64,000 nucleotides of DNA from Pandoraea cepalis (GTDB lineage Bacteria; Pseudomonadota; Gammaproteobacteria; Burkholderiales; Burkholderiaceae), in NCBI RefSeq assembly GCF_902459665.1, contig NZ_CABPSL010000006.1, forward strand, positions 173,651-237,650, in the 5' to 3' direction. This document shows positions 28,518 to 37,026 of this stretch, piece after piece. Made by a program: the position numbers and the translations under genes. Each line of letters opens with the position of its first letter. The first letter of the stretch is position 1. The notes under the pieces were generated by a model. The model saw only the letters and a program-made list of their open reading frames with translations. It was not told the DNA's origin and made no database searches.

Positions 28518-29108
28518 TCAAAGGTCGAGGAAAACCGTCTCCTCGCCGCCCTGCATGCGGATGTCGAACCGGTACGACACACGCCCGCCGCTCACCTCGC
28601 GGCGTGCGATCAGCGTGTGGCGACGCTCGGCCGGCACCTGTTGCAGCACGGGGTCGAGCGCATTGGCCGCGGCCTCGTCGTCGAAATAGATACGCGTAAA
28701 CAGATGATTGAGCAAGCCCCGCATCGTCAGAATCACATCGATGCGCGGTGCCTCGCCGGGCGCGGCCGCGCCCGGCTTGATCGTGTCGAAGACAAAACAG
28801 TGCTCGGCGTGGGTGCCGGTGCCGCAGCGGCCCGTGCCGGCAAAGCCGGTGCGCTCGATGTCCTCGGCGCTCTGCACGTAGCGCCCAGCGGCATCGGCCT
28901 GCACGACCTCGATCAACGCGTCGTTGATCGGTTGACCGGCGCCGTCGAGCACCTGTCCGACCACGCGAATGGCCTCACCTTCGGCACGATCGAGCGCCAC
29001 CACGGGGGTGAAGGCGCTCTTGAAGTCGTAACGGTACTGCTCCGGCGACAGGCCATAAGCGAAGTACGGGCCGACGGTCTGCGACGGCGTTTGCTGATAA
29101 TCGGACAT
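28518..29108 (-). CDS. pcaG: Protocatechuate 3,4-dioxygenase alpha subunit PcaG
   Basis: PcaG (196 aa) is the non-iron-binding alpha chain of protocatechuate 3,4-dioxygenase, which opens the ring between the two hydroxyls. The N-terminus QTPSQTVGPYFAYGL is diagnostic. The core strand ALIEVVQADAAGRY and the PRIDVILTMRGLLNHLFTRIYF segment match the dioxygenase fold. As expected for alpha, the second part lacks the complete Tyr/His iron ligand set seen in beta. It starts 3 bp after pcaH. Confidence 0.96.
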   Translation of the reverse strand: MSDYQQTPSQTVGPYFAYGLSPEQYRYDFKSAFTPVVALDRAEGEAIRVVGQVLDGAGQPINDALIEVVQADAAGRYVQSAEDIERTGFAGTGRCGTGTHAEHCFVFDTIKPGAAAPGEAPRIDVILTMRGLLNHLFTRIYFDDEAAANALDPVLQQVPAERRHTLIARREVSGGRVSYRFDIRMQGGEETVFLDL

Positions 29109-29111
29109 GAC

Positions 29112-29822
29112 TCAGGACTCCATCGGCGTTTGGTCGGCACCGCGCAGGACGATGTCGAATTCGTAACCCAGTGCGTACTCGGGCTCGGTGATATCCATCG
29201 AGAAGCGCGCAATCAGACGGTCGCGGGCATGCGCCGGGGTGGCCTGAAAAATCGGATCGTAGCCGAGCAGCGGATCGCCCGGGAAGTACATCTGCGTGAC
29301 CAGCCGGGTCGCGAAATACTCACCGAACACCGAGAAGTGCAGATGCTGCGGACGCCACGCGTTGTGGTGGTTCTTCCACGGGTAAGCGCCTGGCTTGATG
29401 GTCAGGAATTTGTAACGGCCCTGCGCGTCGGTCAGCGCGCGGCCGGCACCGAGAAAGTTCGGGTCCAGCGGGGCGTCGTGCTGGTCGACCTTGTGCACGT
29501 AGCGGCCGCATGCATTGGCCTGCCACAGCTCGACAAGCGTGTTCGGCACCGGACGACCGCCTTCGTCGAGCACGCGGCCCGTGACGATCATGCGCTCGCC
29601 AAGCGGCTCGCCGTTGCGCACCGCATTGCGCGTCAGGTCGCTATCGAGCGCCCCGACGATACCGTGACCGTAGACCGGCGAACGCAGGTTCGCGAGGTTC
29701 TGCTTGACGGGCACGAGCAGTTGCTTGGGGCCGCGCAGCGCCGTGGACTTATACCCGCTGTCGATCAGCTTGGGATGCGAATCCCAATCGCGGGGGCGCA
29801 GGACGGTCGTCGAATTCGACAT
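29112..29822 (-). CDS. pcaH: Protocatechuate 3,4-dioxygenase beta subunit PcaH
   Basis: PcaH (236 aa) carries the non-heme Fe(III) site. The conserved ligands are visible: a Tyr in NACGRYVHK (first Tyr), a Tyr in the KPGAYPWKNHHNAWRP stretch, and the two His of WRPQHLHFSVFG. The intradiol signature LVELWQANACGRYVH is present. The ATG at 29822 begins MSNSTTVLRPRDW, and an upstream in-frame Met is unneeded. It is first in the pcaHGBCD operon and divergent from pcaQ across a palindrome-bearing promoter region. Confidence 0.97.
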   Translation of the reverse strand: MSNSTTVLRPRDWDSHPKLIDSGYKSTALRGPKQLLVPVKQNLANLRSPVYGHGIVGALDSDLTRNAVRNGEPLGERMIVTGRVLDEGGRPVPNTLVELWQANACGRYVHKVDQHDAPLDPNFLGAGRALTDAQGRYKFLTIKPGAYPWKNHHNAWRPQHLHFSVFGEYFATRLVTQMYFPGDPLLGYDPIFQATPAHARDRLIARFSMDITEPEYALGYEFDIVLRGADQTPMES

Positions 29823-29879
29823 GGTCTCACTCCATTTTGTGTTGACGAATCTGGCTTGCCGCCAGCTGGTTTTCGACAC

Positions 29880-29902
29880 TATATCCATAATCAATGGATA
29901 TA
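29880..29902. promoter_or_regulatory. Perfect inverted repeat in the pcaH-pcaQ intergenic region
   Basis: 9-bp arms TATATCCAT (29880-29888) and ATGGATATA (29894-29902) with AATCA between them. The size and divergent position fit a LysR-type site for PcaQ. The sequence differs from the rhizobial PcaQ box, so the specificity would be new or this may be a different regulator's site. Confidence 0.55.
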
Positions 29903-29941
29903 TTTATTGACATTTTCTTAGGTTTTTCATAACTTTTCGGC

Positions 29942-30889
29942 ATGGAAAGACATCGACTCGACGGGCGCATCAAGCTGCGCCATCTGCAATGCCTGCTGGC
30001 GGTTGCCCAACACGGCAGCCTGCAGCGTGCCGCGGAAGCCCTGTCCATTACGCAACCGGCCGTCAGCAAGACGATTGCCGAACTCGAAGGCCTGCTGGGC
30101 GTGCGTCTGTTCGAGCGCGGGCGCAATGGCGCGCGCCCCACCGCACAGGCCGAACTGTTTCTGCGGCATGCGGGTGCAAGCGTGAGCGCACTGCGTCAGG
30201 GCATCGACGTGCTCGCTCGCGCCAACGGCCAGACGGGCGGCGTGATCGAGATCGCCGTTTTGCCCACCCTGGCGGCCGCCATGATGCCCAGTGTCCTCGA
30301 AACGTTCCGGCGCGAATGGCCGGGCATCGTCGTGCAAGTCCACACCGGCGCCAATCAACAGTTGCTCACGCAGTTGAAGTCCGGACAGGTCACGCTGGCG
30401 CTCGGCCGGATGTCGGACCCCGAGGGCATGGCGGGCCTCACCTTCGAGCACCTGTGCGCAACCCCGCTGAGCGTGGTGGTGCGTGCGTCGCATCCGCTCG
30501 TTCAGCAGCGTAGCGTGTCGATGGCCGACATTGCGCGCTATCACGTGGTGCTGCCGCCGAACGGCACGATCCTGCGGCATACCGCCGATGGCTTCTTGCG
30601 CGCGCATGGCGTGGGCATGCTCGACGACTATTCCGAGCTGCTCTCGATGTCGCTCGCGCGCGCGATGACCTTGCGCGACGATGTCATCTGGATCGCCTCC
30701 GAAATCACCGTGCAGGACGACCTTGCCGATGGCGTGCTGTGTGCTTTGCCGTTCGCGACGAAGGGGACCGAGGAGTCCATCGGCATTCTGTGGCGCAACG
30801 ACACCGTCCCGACGCCGCCGGAACAAACGCTCATCAGCGCCATGCGCGAAGCGGCACGCGTACGCTACGGCACACCGGGCGTACGCTGA
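29942..30889 (+). CDS. pcaQ: LysR-type regulator PcaQ
   Basis: A 315-aa LysR regulator. The N-terminal helix-turn-helix is IKLRHLQCLLAVAQHGSLQRAAEALSITQPAVSKTIAELEGLLGVRLFERGRNGARPT (residues 9-66). A substrate-binding-like domain follows (GGVIEIAVLPTLAAAMMPSVLETFRREWPG). The opening HRLDGRIKLRHLQC is typical of PcaQ/GbpR-type members. It is transcribed away from pcaH and probably activates pcaHGBCD with a beta-carboxymuconate-type inducer. Confidence 0.9.
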   Translation: MERHRLDGRIKLRHLQCLLAVAQHGSLQRAAEALSITQPAVSKTIAELEGLLGVRLFERGRNGARPTAQAELFLRHAGASVSALRQGIDVLARANGQTGGVIEIAVLPTLAAAMMPSVLETFRREWPGIVVQVHTGANQQLLTQLKSGQVTLALGRMSDPEGMAGLTFEHLCATPLSVVVRASHPLVQQRSVSMADIARYHVVLPPNGTILRHTADGFLRAHGVGMLDDYSELLSMSLARAMTLRDDVIWIASEITVQDDLADGVLCALPFATKGTEESIGILWRNDTVPTPPEQTLISAMREAARVRYGTPGVR

Positions 30890-30932
30890 CCACAGCACGG
30901 CGTGACCGTTCACGCCCGCCGCCCGCCGCCCG

Positions 30933-31838
30933 TCACGCCGCCGACGCGATGTTCTGCCGCGTGTCCGCGAGCCCGAGCATGCGCACTGCGTTGTCCTTGA
31001 GCACAAGCGGTTTGACCTCGTCGCGAAACCCCGCCGTCTCGAAGTCGCGCAACCACCGGTCCGGCGCGATGAGCGGAAAATCCGAGCCGAACAGCATCTT
31101 CTCGCGCAGCAGCGAATTCGCGTATTGCATCAGCTCCGGCGAAAAATACTTGGGCGACCACCCCGACAGATCGATGTAGACGTTCGGCTTGTGCAGCGCG
31201 ATGGACAGGGCTTGCGATTGCCACGGCCACGACGGGTGTGCGATCACGATGTTCATGTCCGGGAAGTCGGTCGCCACGTCGTCGAGATGGATCGGCTCCG
31301 AGAACTTGAGCCGCAACCCGCCGCCGCCGGGCATGCCTGAGCCGATACCGGAATGACCGCTATGAAAGACCGCAGTGAGCTGGTATTCGGCAATCAGCTC
31401 GTACATCGGGTAGGCCATGCGGTCGTTGGCGAAGAATCCCTGCATGGTGGGATGGAACTTGAAGCCGCGCACGCCGAATTCCTCGACGAGCCGCCTCGCC
31501 TCGCGCACGCCCATGCGTCCCTTGTGCGGATCGATGCTCGCAAATGCGATCATGATGTCCGCGTTCTCCTGCGCGAAGCCCGCGATCTCCTCGTTCGGAA
31601 TACGGCGACGCCCGATGTTCGCCTCGCAATCGACGGTAAACATCACGAAGCCGATATTGCGCGCGCGGTAATGCTCGATGGTCTCGGGAATCGTGGGGCG
31701 GCGATTCTGCTTGAGCACCGTGCCGAAATATTTATCGGCCGCGTCGTCGAACGCCTTGCCGAACAGGTCCGGTGGCTCACAGCACGACACTTCCGCATGC
31801 ACGTGCGTATCGATGGCGATGAGCTTGTCGAGATTCAT
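30933..31838 (-). CDS. Amidohydrolase family 2 (ACMSD-like) protein
   Basis: A 301-aa TIM-barrel amidohydrolase. The metal motif AIDTHVHAEVS (HxH) is near residue 9. FKFHPTMQGFF and AVFHSGHSG provide further His residues, as does VIAHPSWPWQSQAL. The catalytic Asp is in MLFGSDFPL. This is the ACMSD/gamma-resorcylate decarboxylase-like subgroup. It begins 4 bp before the end of the acyl-CoA dehydrogenase gene, so it is part of the hydroxycinnamate operon. Substrate unknown; a decarboxylase or hydrolase step on an aromatic side product is plausible. Confidence 0.85.
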   Translation of the reverse strand: MNLDKLIAIDTHVHAEVSCCEPPDLFGKAFDDAADKYFGTVLKQNRRPTIPETIEHYRARNIGFVMFTVDCEANIGRRRIPNEEIAGFAQENADIMIAFASIDPHKGRMGVREARRLVEEFGVRGFKFHPTMQGFFANDRMAYPMYELIAEYQLTAVFHSGHSGIGSGMPGGGGLRLKFSEPIHLDDVATDFPDMNIVIAHPSWPWQSQALSIALHKPNVYIDLSGWSPKYFSPELMQYANSLLREKMLFGSDFPLIAPDRWLRDFETAGFRDEVKPLVLKDNAVRMLGLADTRQNIASAA

Positions 31839-33577
31839 TCGGCGGTCTCCGGGTCACGGATTTGCGCAGCGACGATCGCCATCGCACGACGCGTCTCCGG
31901 CAGGCTGAACTTCAACCAATAGCGCGCCGCGCGGCGTTTCCCATCGGCGACGGGCCCTTGGACGCGGTGCGCCGCCAGCGCCGCCTGCGCCCAGAGGCCT
32001 GCCATCGACAGGCCATGCACCACGCGCATCACCTCGCCCGCGACACACAATGCCGCGCGGGGCGATGTTCGCGCCAACGCGATGACCGACGGCATCAGCA
32101 ACGTCCACTCGTCGAGCACCGTCAGCGCGGCGTCGAAGCCATCGCGCGTGTCGACGACGATGCGCGCGTCGCTCACCTGCGCACGCGCCCACGTCAGCCA
32201 TTGCGACAACGTGGCGCCGTCGTCCTTGACGACCTTGCGCAGCATCAGGTCGATGGCCTGAATTTCATTGGTCCCTTCATAGATCATCGGGATACGCGCG
32301 TCGCGCAGAAACTGCGAGATGCCGGTCTCTTCGACATAACCGTAGCCCCCGAAAACCTGTAACGCATCGCTGGCGCCCAGGAACGCCTGCTCGGTGAGCA
32401 TCGCCTTGACCACCGGGGTGAGCAGCGCCGCCAGCGCATCGGCCTGCACGCGCGCCTGCGGCGTGTCGGCATGGTGAGCCTCATCGATGGCGAGCGCCGC
32501 GCGATACAACAACAGTCGCGCGCCCTCGACCGCCACGCGCTGCCCCTCGAGCAAGCGCCACACCGCCGGATGCCCGGCGATGGGCACGCCGGCATCGGCC
32601 CCCGGCACGCGCGATTGCACACGCTCAAGGGCATGTCGAACCGACATATCGTAGGCGCTCTGCGCCAGCCCAACGCCGGACGCCCCCACATGCAACCGCG
32701 CCGAGTTCATCATCGCGAACATCGCCTCGAGTCCGCGATGCGGTGCACCGATGAGGTAACCGGTCGCGCCCTCGAACGCCATCGAGCACGTCGCGCTCCC
32801 GCGAATCCCCATCTTGTGCTCAATGCCCGTACAACGCACGGCATTGCGCTCGCCATGCGCAAGCACCTTGGGGACAAGAAAGAGTGACAACCCGCCGCTG
32901 CCCGGCGGGGCATCCGGCGTGCGCGCAAGCACGAGATGAACGATGTTCGGGGTGAGATCCTGCTCGCCGCCCGAGATGAAAATCTTCTCGCCGGTCACTC
33001 GCACCGTCTCGCGCGCCCCGTCGATCCATTCGGCACGCGTGCGAATCTGCCCGAGGTCGCTGCCGGCGCCCGGTTCCGTCAACGCCATCGTGGCGAGCCA
33101 TTCACCGCTGACCAGCGGCCCCAGCCACGCATCGCGCAGTGCGGCGCTGCCGAATCGGTGCACGCATTCATACGCGCCATACAGGATGCCTGGGTACATC
33201 GTCCAGGCGAGATTCGCGCCGGCCGTGAGTTCCTGCACGGCCACCTGCACCACGACAGGCAACCCCTGTCCGCCCAATGACGGATCGCACGGCAGCGACG
33301 GCCAACCGGCGTTGCAATACTGGCGATAGGCATCGGCGAAGCCGCTGGGCGTGCGCACCTCGCCGTCGCGCCAGGTGCAACCTTCACGGTCCCCCACGGC
33401 GTTGAGCGGCGCAAGCACTTCACGGGAGAAACGGGCGGCTTCGTCGACGACTTGCACGAGTGTGGCCGTGTCGAATTCACGAAACGGGGCGAGGCGTGTC
33501 AACGCGTCGCCCACGCCGAGCGTGTTCAGCACGAACGCGATGTCTTCGGCCGCGCCAAGCGATTGCGGGTACATCAT
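31835..33577 (-). CDS. Acyl-CoA dehydrogenase (HcaD-like)
   Basis: A 580-aa flavoprotein of the long FadE5-type acyl-CoA dehydrogenase group. N-terminal, middle and C-terminal domains are recognisable: MALTEPGAGSDLGQIRTRAE, VTGEKIFISGGEQDL, FGGYGYVEETGISQFLRDARIPMIYEGTNEIQAIDLMLRK. The gene starts just after fcs and overlaps the amidohydrolase. In the Acinetobacter hca locus the comparable HcaD desaturates 3-(hydroxyphenyl)propionyl-CoA to the cinnamoyl-CoA form. That role is likely here by context, and would let saturated phenylpropanoids enter the pathway. Confidence 0.88.
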   Translation of the reverse strand: MMYPQSLGAAEDIAFVLNTLGVGDALTRLAPFREFDTATLVQVVDEAARFSREVLAPLNAVGDREGCTWRDGEVRTPSGFADAYRQYCNAGWPSLPCDPSLGGQGLPVVVQVAVQELTAGANLAWTMYPGILYGAYECVHRFGSAALRDAWLGPLVSGEWLATMALTEPGAGSDLGQIRTRAEWIDGARETVRVTGEKIFISGGEQDLTPNIVHLVLARTPDAPPGSGGLSLFLVPKVLAHGERNAVRCTGIEHKMGIRGSATCSMAFEGATGYLIGAPHRGLEAMFAMMNSARLHVGASGVGLAQSAYDMSVRHALERVQSRVPGADAGVPIAGHPAVWRLLEGQRVAVEGARLLLYRAALAIDEAHHADTPQARVQADALAALLTPVVKAMLTEQAFLGASDALQVFGGYGYVEETGISQFLRDARIPMIYEGTNEIQAIDLMLRKVVKDDGATLSQWLTWARAQVSDARIVVDTRDGFDAALTVLDEWTLLMPSVIALARTSPRAALCVAGEVMRVVHGLSMAGLWAQAALAAHRVQGPVADGKRRAARYWLKFSLPETRRAMAIVAAQIRDPETAE

Positions 33578-33578
33578 G

Positions 33579-35453
33579 TCAGCGCCTTGCGGGTGCGAGG
33601 ATGACGCGCGGGTCGCCCGCCTGCGCGGCATGCAACGCATCGACGGTCACGGCACGTTGGTCCTGCACCGCGCGCTGGTTGATCGATCCCTTGTCGGTGA
33701 CTTCGCCCCGGTCGAGCGAGGGCGGAGTGTCGAGCAGCATGAGTCGCGCAACATACGTGGCGCTTCCCCCGGCGCTCGCATTCAGTCGTGCGAGCAGTGC
33801 CGAGAACGCTTCACGCACGGGACCGCTCGCCAGCACGTCGCTCAGCGGCGCGTGTGACGGCAAACCGCTCAAGCGCCGGCAATCCTCGACGCGCGGGAAG
33901 ACCATCAATCCGATATCGTCGCGATTGATGCCGGTGACAACCGCGTCCTGCACATAGGGCGCCCCTTCCGAAATCACGCGAGCCCGCAATGGCCCCACGC
34001 TCACGAATGTGCCTGAACTGAGCTTGAAATCTTCGGTGATGCGTCCGTCGAATTGCAGACCGACCTCCGGGTGCTGCGCGTCGACAAATGTGGCGGCATC
34101 CCCTGTGCAGTAGTAGCCCTCGTCGTCGAACACGGGATCGCCCGACGGGTGACGCCAATATCCGGCCATGACGTTCGGTCCGCGAAAGCGCACTTCGAGC
34201 TTGCCGCCGACCGGGGCGAGCTTCACTTCGCAGCCGGGCGCGGGCAAGCCGATGTAGCCCGCACGCATGATCGGCCCGGTGGTGAACATGCAACTCGGCG
34301 ACGTCTCGGTCATCCCCAACCCCGACATGATCCGGATACGCTCGCCGCAATGCGCCTCGGTCACGCGTTCAAGCCGGTCCCAGGCCGCCTGGGACAGCCC
34401 GGCACCGCCGAAGAAGTAGAGATTCACACGGGCAAAGAAGCGCTCGCGCAGGGCCGTGTCGTTTTCGAGGGCGATGGCGAGATCCTCCCATCCCTTCGGC
34501 ACATTGAAATACACGGTCGGAGAGATCTCGCGCAGATTGCGCAACGTTTCCTCGAACTTGCCTGCGACCGGCTTGCCGTCGTCGATGTAGAGCGTGCCGC
34601 CGTTGTAGAGCGCGATGCCGACGTTGTGACTGCCGCCATACGTATGATTCCAAGGCAACCAGTCGACCAGCACGGGCGGCGCCTCGCCGAAGGTCGGGAA
34701 CGTTTGCAGCAGCATCTGTTGATTGCTGCACAGCATGCGCTGGGTGGTCGGCACGGCCTTCGGCAGACGGGTTGAGCCGGACGTGAAGAGGATCTTGGCG
34801 ATGGTGTCGCCGTTGACTTGCGCGTGAATGGCGTCGACGTCGCGCGGCACGGTATCGCGCAGCGCATCGAAGGCCAGCGTGCCCCCGTCGCCGCGCGCGG
34901 TGACGCGGACCACATTGTCGTCAAGCACGGCGTCCATGGCGCGACCGTAGGCGCCCGCGTCCGTCGCGTACACCAGCCCCGGCTGCAGCAATTCCAGCGT
35001 ATGACGCAGCTTCCCGAAGTCCGTCGACACGATCGAATACGCCGGCGAGATCGGCGCGAACGGCACCCCGGCGTACATCGCGCCGAGCGCGAGTTCAAAG
35101 TGTTCCAGATCGTTGCCGGAGAGGATCGCGATGGGACGTTGCGGCGACATTCCGCGATCGCGCAATGCCTGGCCGATCGCACGCGCACGCTGCAGCATCT
35201 GCGCATACGTGATGCCGATCCATTGACCGTCGGGGCCGCGACGCGCTACGAGCCACCGTTCCGGGTGCCGTGCCGCGCCGGAGATGAGCCGGTCCGTGAG
35301 ACGCGCCGGAAAATCGCCGAGCGGCTCACGCGAGCGCAGATACCAGCATTCGCCATCGCGAATCACGTCGACCCCCGGGTTGCCGATGGCGACCTGGCGA
35401 TAGCGATGAGCCGCCACGTCGTGCGTGGCGGCGGTGTTGTTGCCTTGATTCAA
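33579..35453 (-). CDS. fcs: Feruloyl/p-coumaroyl-CoA synthetase
   Basis: A 624-aa ANL-superfamily ligase that activates ferulate, p-coumarate or caffeate with CoA and ATP. Motifs: ILFTSGSTRLPKAV (adenylate loop, residues 221-234), NVPKGWEDLA, SGLGMTETSP, GYYCTGDAATF and GRITEDFKLSSGTFV. The 620-residue length and SGTFV-type hinge are typical of Fcs rather than short-chain ligases. Residue 229 is Arg where most ANL enzymes have Gly. It lies between vdh and the acyl-CoA dehydrogenase in the hydroxycinnamate run. Confidence 0.92.
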   Translation of the reverse strand: MNQGNNTAATHDVAAHRYRQVAIGNPGVDVIRDGECWYLRSREPLGDFPARLTDRLISGAARHPERWLVARRGPDGQWIGITYAQMLQRARAIGQALRDRGMSPQRPIAILSGNDLEHFELALGAMYAGVPFAPISPAYSIVSTDFGKLRHTLELLQPGLVYATDAGAYGRAMDAVLDDNVVRVTARGDGGTLAFDALRDTVPRDVDAIHAQVNGDTIAKILFTSGSTRLPKAVPTTQRMLCSNQQMLLQTFPTFGEAPPVLVDWLPWNHTYGGSHNVGIALYNGGTLYIDDGKPVAGKFEETLRNLREISPTVYFNVPKGWEDLAIALENDTALRERFFARVNLYFFGGAGLSQAAWDRLERVTEAHCGERIRIMSGLGMTETSPSCMFTTGPIMRAGYIGLPAPGCEVKLAPVGGKLEVRFRGPNVMAGYWRHPSGDPVFDDEGYYCTGDAATFVDAQHPEVGLQFDGRITEDFKLSSGTFVSVGPLRARVISEGAPYVQDAVVTGINRDDIGLMVFPRVEDCRRLSGLPSHAPLSDVLASGPVREAFSALLARLNASAGGSATYVARLMLLDTPPSLDRGEVTDKGSINQRAVQDQRAVTVDALHAAQAGDPRVILAPARR

Positions 35454-35534
35454 AACACTGTCTCCTGCTTCGATCCCGCCGCGGCGCTCTCTCGGTAGCG
35501 TCCGCGCACGGGCACAGCCTCATCCTGCGAACGA

Positions 35535-36986
35535 TCAGATCGGGTAATGGCGCGGCGTTGTCTGCACGGTGATCCAGCGCAGTTCCGTGAATTCGCCGAT
35601 CGACGCCTTGCTGCCGAATCGGCCGTAGCCGCTGGACTTCACGCCGCCGAACGGCATCTGCGCTTCGTCGTGCACGGTCGGGCCATTGATGTGGCAAATT
35701 CCCGACTCGATGCGCTTGGTCAATTGCAGCGCACGCGACACATCCCGGCTGAAGATCGCGGCCGACAAGCCAAACTCGCTGTCGTTGGCCACTCGCACCG
35801 CCTCGTCATCGCCGCTTACACGCTGGATCGTCACCACCGGACCAAACGACTCCTCGCGGTACAGTCGCATCGCCGGGCTCACGCCATCGACGATCGTCGC
35901 CTGCATGATCGCACCGTCAACCCGGCACCCCAGCGGCAGATGCGCGCCATGCGTGCGAGCGTCCTCGACCAGCGCCGCCACGCGCGACGCCGCCTGCGCG
36001 CTCACCATCGCACCGAGCACACTGTCGGGCGACGTCGGCGACCCGGCGCGCAACGTCGCCGCCTTCGCCGTGAGCTTTTCGACGAAGGCGTCCGCGATGC
36101 GCGCGTCGACGATCACTCGCTCGGTCGACATGCAGATCTGCCCTTGATTGAAGAACGCGCCGAACGCAATGCCGTCGACGGCGGCGTCCAGATCGGCGTC
36201 GTCGAGCACGAGTACCGGGGCCTTGCCGCCCAACTCCAGCAGCGCTGGCTTGAGATGTTCCGCGGCGAGGCGCGCGATGATGCGACCCACGTGCGTCGAG
36301 CCGGTAAAGTTCACGCGCCTGACAGCCGGGTGCGCAATCAGTCGCGCCACGATCTCGCCGGCATCGTGCGGCGCATTCGTCACGACGTTGACCACCCCGT
36401 TGCCCAGCCCCGCATCGTGCAGACAGGCACCGATCAACGCATGCACGCCGGGGCATTGCTCCGACGCCTTGAGCACGACCGTGTTGCCGCACGCGAGCGG
36501 CATGGCAAGCGCGCGCGTCGCCAGAATCACCGGGGCATTCCACGGCGCGATGCCGAGGACCACGCCGACCGGCGAGCGCACTGCCATTGCAAGACTGCCA
36601 GGCACATCGCTCGGAATCACGCTGCCGTCGATTTGCGTGGTCATGGCCGCCGCTTCGCGCAGCATGTTGGCCGCGAGCATGACGTTGAAGCCATACCAAT
36701 TGGCCATCGCGCCGGTCTCGGCGGCCCCGACGGCGATGAACTCCGCCGCGCGGGCGTCCATGCGCTCGGCGGCCGCAAGCAAGCGTTGCCGACGCGCCGT
36801 CGGCGACAGCGCCGCCCAGGCGGGAAAGGCCGCTTGCGCCGCGTCGACGGCCGCGTCGGCATCCGCCAGCGTCGCGGCCGGTGCCCGTGTGGCAACTTCG
36901 CCCGTCACCGGATCGATGCGCTCGAACGTTGCCCCACCCTGCGCGCCGCGCCACTGGCCCCCGATCAGCATCTGCACTTCATGCAT
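35535..36986 (-). CDS. vdh: Vanillin / 4-hydroxybenzaldehyde dehydrogenase
   Basis: A 483-aa NAD(P)+-dependent aldehyde dehydrogenase. It has a cofactor-binding region (VLGIAPWNAPVILATRALAMPLACGNTVVLK), the general-base Glu in LLELGGKAPVLVLDDADLD, and the catalytic Cys in FGAFFNQGQICMSTERV. The conserved end is HINGPTVHDEAQMPFGGVKSSGYGRFGSK. It belongs to the salicylaldehyde/vanillin dehydrogenase group and oxidises the aldehyde released by Ech (4-hydroxybenzaldehyde or vanillin). The product 4-hydroxybenzoate feeds PobA; vanillate would need a demethylase not present here. Confidence 0.92.
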   Translation of the reverse strand: MHEVQMLIGGQWRGAQGGATFERIDPVTGEVATRAPAATLADADAAVDAAQAAFPAWAALSPTARRQRLLAAAERMDARAAEFIAVGAAETGAMANWYGFNVMLAANMLREAAAMTTQIDGSVIPSDVPGSLAMAVRSPVGVVLGIAPWNAPVILATRALAMPLACGNTVVLKASEQCPGVHALIGACLHDAGLGNGVVNVVTNAPHDAGEIVARLIAHPAVRRVNFTGSTHVGRIIARLAAEHLKPALLELGGKAPVLVLDDADLDAAVDGIAFGAFFNQGQICMSTERVIVDARIADAFVEKLTAKAATLRAGSPTSPDSVLGAMVSAQAASRVAALVEDARTHGAHLPLGCRVDGAIMQATIVDGVSPAMRLYREESFGPVVTIQRVSGDDEAVRVANDSEFGLSAAIFSRDVSRALQLTKRIESGICHINGPTVHDEAQMPFGGVKSSGYGRFGSKASIGEFTELRWITVQTTPRHYPI

Positions 36987-37026
36987 TGCGCTCTCCCTCT
37001 TTCCGGTCACCGATGAACGTTGCGCC

